Assembly: GCA_963169055.1 (NCBI GenBank)
Contig: CAUJFU010000331.1
Coordinates: 1-8,646, forward strand
Direction: 5' to 3'
Length of the DNA stretch: 8,646 nt
Source: Myxococcota bacterium
Lineage (GTDB): Bacteria > Myxococcota_C > UBA6777
Part shown: positions 4,888 to 8,646 of the stretch, one piece after another
Numbering within the stretch: the stretch's first letter is position 1
Layout of the letters: each line of letters starts with the position of its first letter
Made by a program: the position numbers and the translations under genes
Notes under the pieces: generated by a model
Told to the model about the DNA's origin: nothing
What the model saw: the letters and a program-made list of their open reading frames with translations, nothing else
The model's database searches: none

Positions 4888-7359
4888 TCAATGTTCACGG
4901 GAAAAAAGAGTATTCTCCAGCAGATCCAAGAAAACAGTTGGCAAACCCCTCAAGAAAAAGAGCAGTTGTTGCTCAAGTTGCGTGACTCCAATCCTCGGTC
5001 TGCCGAGGTTGTTCCGCTGTTGTTGCATCGAGACCCTGATGTTCGTCGGATGAGTGCGGAGCTTTTTTTGGCACGACCCGATATCGGCGGATCCAAGGCT
5101 CTATTGGACTCTTTGGAAAACGCCCCTCCACAGGCACGCAGTTTCGGAGCGCAGTTGCTTAGCAAGATGCCGCCCGAGACTGTACAGCGGGTGTTGGATT
5201 CTTTGCTGAGCGACAAAGCCCCCGCAAAACAGCGGATGGGATGGGAGATCGCTGTTGCCCTCACGGGGCGACTGGGGTCGATCTATTTGGAGCGAGCGGT
5301 ACTCGAAGGCCCCTCCGCGTTGCGCTCAATCGCATTACAAAAACTATTACAAGAACGCCAGCCCCGACACATGGTACAACTTCTTGTAGAGCTTGCGAGC
5401 GACAAAGATGCGCGGATCGCAACGGTAGCCCTTGAGGCGTTGGCCAAAAGCCCCGTGGGTGGCCCAAAAGTGATGCAGGTCATGTTGAGTTGTTTGTCAG
5501 GAGCCGATCCTGCGAGACGGCAGCTTGCAAGCCAGTACCTCCAACAAAACGCACAGACCGATCCTGCGGGGATGCGCAAACGGATGTATGATCTGCTCAA
5601 CCAAGGCGAGGACGCCAGTCGCCGTCAGGCGCTCGAGATCATCATGCGCACAGGCGAAACCCAAGAGATCCTCACCGAGTTGTTGTTGTATCTCCAAGAA
5701 CTTGCGGGGTGGTTGCGCGATCGCATCCTTGAGATGCTGCGCAACTTTGGCGACGAAGTGCTTCGACCCGCAGTGGCTTTGCTGCAACATCCCAAAGAAG
5801 ATGTCCGCACAGCAGCATTGATTCTCGTCGAAAACTTCCAAGATCCTCGGATTCTTGGGCCGATCTGCAATATGCTTAACGATTCGGATTGGTGGTTGCG
5901 CGTCAACGCCTGCGACAGCCTTGGTCGCCTCAAAGACGAACGCGCAGTCCCCTATCTTGTGCAGGCCCTCCAAGACGAAGAAGCCCGATGGGCGGCCATC
6001 GACGCGCTCGCACAAATCGGCTCGCAAAACGCCCTCAAACCACTCGCACAACTTTTGCGCGACAACCGCCAAGAAGTCCGTCTTGAGGTCATCAGCGCGT
6101 TTGATCGGTTTACTCACGCCTCTCTTTTGCCGCTATTGCGTTCGGTGAGAGAGCGCGATCCTGCCGTAGAGGTTCGTACCCGAGCCACCGAAGTCTCGCG
6201 CAGCATGGCCGCCCGCCTCAAAGTCGAAGAAGAAGACGTCCAAGTCCAAACCACCCAAAAGTTCGATAAGCCGATCGACGAACTGCTTGCAGAGATCCGA
6301 AACAAGGGTGCTTCCGATCTGCACATCACGATCGACGAGCCGCCCTTTGTGCGCCATCGCGGCGAATTGGCGCGGTTGGAAGATGGAGACGTCTATTCCG
6401 CCGAAACCACACGCGACACCCTGATGTCCGTGATTGACGAGCGACAAAAAAAGATCTTCGAAGAGAAGGGAGAGATCGACTTTTGCTACGCCATCCCCGA
6501 GGTTGGGCGTTACCGCGCCAACGCCTATGTGCAACGCCGTGGTGTGTCGATCACCTTTCGCACGATCCCCAACATCCCACCGACCTTTGATGATCTGCGG
6601 ATTCCTGCGCATATCACCGAGCTTTTGGATTATCACCAAGGGATCATTGTCGTGTCCGGCCCAAGCAGTTCAGGAAAGTCCACCACCCTCGCCGCCATCA
6701 TCAACCTGATCAACGAATCCAAACCCACGCATGTGATCACCCTCGAAGATCCGATTGAATTCGTTCATCCGCCCAAGATCGCCCTCGTCAACCAACGCGA
6801 AGTCGGCAAACATACCGAGTCTTTTGGACGAGCTTTGCGTGGCGCGTTGCGCGAAGACCCCGATGTGATCATGGTCGGCGAGATGCGCGACCCCGAAACC
6901 ATCCGTATGGCCCTTGAAGCCGCAGAAACCGGCCACGTTGTGATCGCAACCCTTCATACCACCAGTGCCATCCAAACGGTAGATCGGATCATTGGGTCAT
7001 TTCCCCCCGCAGAACAAGGCCAGATCCGCATGTCTCTGTCCGAATCCTTGAAGTATGTACTTTGCCAATCCTTGCTTCCACGCAAAGACGGTTCGGGCCG
7101 CGTTGCGGTCTTCGAGATCCTGAAAAATACCTTGGGCGTCAGCAACTTGATCCGCGAAGACAAAACTTACCAGCTCCCGAGTATGATGCAGATCGGACGC
7201 AATGCCGGGATGCAAACCGTAGACCAAGCCTTGATGGCGCTCGTTCAATCCGATCTGATCGCCCCCGAAGAAGCATGGCTGCGCGCAGAAAAACCTGAAA
7301 CGTTTGAACCGATGTGTAGCCCGCAATTCTTGCGCGAAAAATCCCTCACAGCCGAATGA
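4885..7359 (+). CDS. HEAT-repeat/PilT fusion: type IV pilus retraction-type ATPase
   Basis: This 824-aa protein carries about twelve HEAT-like helical repeats (roughly 45-445; for example HPKEDVRTAALILVENFQDP and DSDWWLRVNACDSLGRLKDE), a charged linker (446-458), and a complete PilT-type secretion ATPase (about 461-800). The ATPase has the N-terminal IDELLAEIRNKGASDLHI, Walker A GPSSSGKST (592-600, Lys598), the Asp box ITLEDPIEF (618-626), Walker B VIMVGEMRD (661-669, Glu666), the His box TLHTTSA (His691) and SNLIRE (753-758), related to the AIRNLIRE motif of PilT. Such hexameric motors use ATP to depolymerise type IV pili at the inner-membrane face; PilT itself is about 345 aa. HEAT repeats usually bind protein partners, so a docking or regulatory role is inferred. 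Start: ATG 4885 is preceded by GGTGG at 5 nt; ATG 4891 is possible. The frame upstream is not protein-like. The second PilT gene follows after 73 bp. Confidence 0.9.
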   Translation: MSMFTGKKSILQQIQENSWQTPQEKEQLLLKLRDSNPRSAEVVPLLLHRDPDVRRMSAELFLARPDIGGSKALLDSLENAPPQARSFGAQLLSKMPPETVQRVLDSLLSDKAPAKQRMGWEIAVALTGRLGSIYLERAVLEGPSALRSIALQKLLQERQPRHMVQLLVELASDKDARIATVALEALAKSPVGGPKVMQVMLSCLSGADPARRQLASQYLQQNAQTDPAGMRKRMYDLLNQGEDASRRQALEIIMRTGETQEILTELLLYLQELAGWLRDRILEMLRNFGDEVLRPAVALLQHPKEDVRTAALILVENFQDPRILGPICNMLNDSDWWLRVNACDSLGRLKDERAVPYLVQALQDEEARWAAIDALAQIGSQNALKPLAQLLRDNRQEVRLEVISAFDRFTHASLLPLLRSVRERDPAVEVRTRATEVSRSMAARLKVEEEDVQVQTTQKFDKPIDELLAEIRNKGASDLHITIDEPPFVRHRGELARLEDGDVYSAETTRDTLMSVIDERQKKIFEEKGEIDFCYAIPEVGRYRANAYVQRRGVSITFRTIPNIPPTFDDLRIPAHITELLDYHQGIIVVSGPSSSGKSTTLAAIINLINESKPTHVITLEDPIEFVHPPKIALVNQREVGKHTESFGRALRGALREDPDVIMVGEMRDPETIRMALEAAETGHVVIATLHTTSAIQTVDRIIGSFPPAEQGQIRMSLSESLKYVLCQSLLPRKDGSGRVAVFEILKNTLGVSNLIREDKTYQLPSMMQIGRNAGMQTVDQALMALVQSDLIAPEEAWLRAEKPETFEPMCSPQFLREKSLTAE

Positions 7360-7432
7360 TCGATCCAACGTCAAACACACCCATCCAACACAAAGCACTG
7401 TCTTTGCCTGAGACCACGCACAGGAGCCCGTT

Positions 7433-8530
7433 ATGGCCAGCAACAACCGCATTGACCGCTTTCTTCGTTTGATGAGAGAACGAGGCGCGTCGGATCTTCA
7501 TATCTCGGTCGGACGCCCCCCCATCCTCCGAAACGGCGGAAGGATCGAACCCATCCGCTATCGTGTAATCGAAAATCACGACTACGTGGATCTGATGCGC
7601 CCGATCGCCCCGCCCCACCTTTGGGAGCGGTTCATGGAAACAGGCGACACAGACTTTGCGTACGAAGTCCCTGAAGTTGCGCGCTTTCGTGTGAACTTTT
7701 TCAAGCAAGAGCGCGGATATGGGGCTGTTTTTCGGATCATTCCCACCAAGATTATGACCGTCGAACAGCTTGGGCTTCCCAAAGCAGTCCACAAACTGAC
7801 GCGCTTGCGTTCGGGTCTCGTGCTGGTCACAGGGCCGACAGGCTCAGGGAAATCCACCACCCTTGCCGCTCTCATCCATGAGATGAACATGACGCGCAAG
7901 ATGCACTTTATTACCATCGAAGATCCGATCGAATTCGTCCACGAAAACCAACAAGCCTTGGTCAGCCAACGCGAAGTCGGGCAACACTCACACAGCTTCT
8001 TTAATGCCCTTCGTTCGGCGGTCCGCGAAGATCCCGACTGCATCCTTGTGGGCGAGATGCGCGACCTCGAAACCATCCGCATGGCCCTCAACGCCGCAGA
8101 GACCGGCCTTTTGGTCTTTGGAACCTTGCACACCAACTCCGCTGCCAAAACGATGGACCGCATCATCAACGTCTTTCCAAACGATCAACAAGACGGCGTG
8201 CGTAGCGTGTTGGCAAGCGTCGTCAAAGGTGTCTTGTCCCAACAGCTTTTGCGCCGCAAACAAGGCGGTCGTGTCGCAGCCATCGAGATCCTTTTTGGCT
8301 CGCCCGCCTTGACTTCGCAGATCCGAGAAGGCAAAACCCACCAGATCCTTGGAATGATCAAAGCCGGAAAAGCCCAAGGGATGATCGCGATGGACGATAG
8401 CCTCAAAGCCCTTGTAGAAAAAGACCTCGTGACCCCCGAAGCTGCGCTTGAAAAAGCCATCGACAAAGACGAGATGCGCAAATGGTTGGGCGCGGTCGGC
8501 ATCCGATTTTCGGAACACAGCGCGGGTTAA
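7433..8530 (+). CDS. pilT: PilT/PilU-family type IV pilus retraction ATPase
   Basis: This 365-aa cytoplasmic ATPase resembles PilT along its whole length. It has the N-terminal domain with GASDLHISVGRPPILRNGG (18-36), Walker A GPTGSGKS (134-141, Lys140), the Asp box ITIEDPIEF (160-168), Walker B ILVGEMRD (204-211, Glu208), the His box TLHTNSA (231-237), and near the C-terminus SPALTSQIREGKTHQI (290-305). The last corresponds to AIRNLIRE of canonical PilT but is altered in its first half. PilT drives pilus retraction (twitching motility); PilU is an accessory paralog, and sequence alone does not exclude PilU. The start at ATG 7433 has CAGGAG 7 nt upstream. It parallels the ATPase half of the preceding gene closely, which suggests duplication, and lies 17 bp before a Ser/Thr kinase gene, so the three probably form an operon. 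Confidence 0.94.
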   Translation: MASNNRIDRFLRLMRERGASDLHISVGRPPILRNGGRIEPIRYRVIENHDYVDLMRPIAPPHLWERFMETGDTDFAYEVPEVARFRVNFFKQERGYGAVFRIIPTKIMTVEQLGLPKAVHKLTRLRSGLVLVTGPTGSGKSTTLAALIHEMNMTRKMHFITIEDPIEFVHENQQALVSQREVGQHSHSFFNALRSAVREDPDCILVGEMRDLETIRMALNAAETGLLVFGTLHTNSAAKTMDRIINVFPNDQQDGVRSVLASVVKGVLSQQLLRRKQGGRVAAIEILFGSPALTSQIREGKTHQILGMIKAGKAQGMIAMDDSLKALVEKDLVTPEAALEKAIDKDEMRKWLGAVGIRFSEHSAG

Positions 8531-8547
8531 GGTAGGGATTTCGAGAT

Positions 8548-8646
8548 ATGCAGATTGGAAAAGTACTCCATCAGATCTATCGCGTCGACCAGTTTCTTGG
8601 CGAAGGCGGACCTTCGGTCGTTTACAAAGGAACCGATCTGCTTCTT
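8548..8646 (+). CDS. Ser/Thr protein kinase, N-terminal fragment (cut by window end)
   Basis: Only the first 33 codons are visible: MQIGKVLHQIYRVDQFLGEG followed by GPSVVYKGTDLLL. The LGEGGPSVVYKG segment (17-28) matches the glycine-rich ATP-binding loop (GxGxxSxV) of Hanks-type bacterial Ser/Thr kinases, whose usual form is LGEGGMGVVY; here P and S replace M and G. The catalytic Lys and later motifs lie beyond the window. ATG 8548 has TAGGG about 10 nt upstream. The gap to the pilT stop is only 17 bp, so cotranscription with the pilus ATPases is likely. The substrate is unknown; phosphorylation of motor components is a hypothesis. Confidence 0.82.
   Translation, partial: MQIGKVLHQIYRVDQFLGEGGPSVVYKGTDLLL

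Noticed and set aside
4671-4898. Minus-strand 75-codon frame starting MNIDIITTVPAL
   Set aside because: It overlaps the HEAT-PilT start, is Ser/Arg-rich at its end and looks non-coding; the adjacent frame carries the more interesting hydrophobic segment.
5497-6117. Minus-strand open frame of 206 codons inside the HEAT region
   Set aside because: It is antisense to a clear HEAT-repeat coding sequence and has no family features.

Overview
The window looks like chromosomal DNA from a moderately GC-rich Gram-negative bacterium. A Ser/Thr protein kinase next to type IV pilus motor ATPases, a HEAT-repeat/PilT fusion and a probable secreted or lipid-anchored hydrolase would fit a deltaproteobacterial lineage such as Myxococcota or Bradymonadota. 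That placement is inference; no rRNA or other phylogenetic marker is present.

The window holds two divergent gene blocks either side of an intergenic region of about 440 bp (4447-4884). The left block runs on the minus strand, in transcription order: proB (glutamate 5-kinase with PUA domain), proA (glutamate-5-semialdehyde dehydrogenase), an exported alpha/beta hydrolase, and a MoaB/MogA-type molybdopterin adenylyltransferase. ProB and ProA carry out the first two enzymatic steps of proline synthesis from glutamate. The hydrolase and moaB genes overlap by 4 bp (TTGA), with a good ribosome binding site before a TTG start, so they are probably translationally coupled. proA and the hydrolase gene are separated by 105 bp containing a strong GC-rich hairpin.

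Between proB and proA lies a small non-coding transposable-like element of 114 bp. It has 15-bp perfect terminal inverted repeats, a perfect 20-bp palindrome inside, and is bracketed by a perfect 8-bp direct repeat (ATGAAAAT). The insertion directly abuts the proB stop codon. Removing it and one copy of the direct repeat would restore a proB-proA spacer of 31 bp.

The right block runs on the plus strand: an 824-aa protein with about twelve HEAT-like repeats fused to a complete PilT-type hexameric ATPase, then a stand-alone 365-aa PilT/PilU-type ATPase, then (17 bp later) the first 33 codons of a Ser/Thr protein kinase cut by the window edge. This suggests a cluster for pilus retraction or twitching motility, with a HEAT scaffold for partner binding and a possible kinase input.

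The most novel-looking items are the HEAT-PilT fusion beside a second PilT paralog and a kinase, the MITE-like insertion with intact target duplication, and a strong over-representation of the tetranucleotide GATC.
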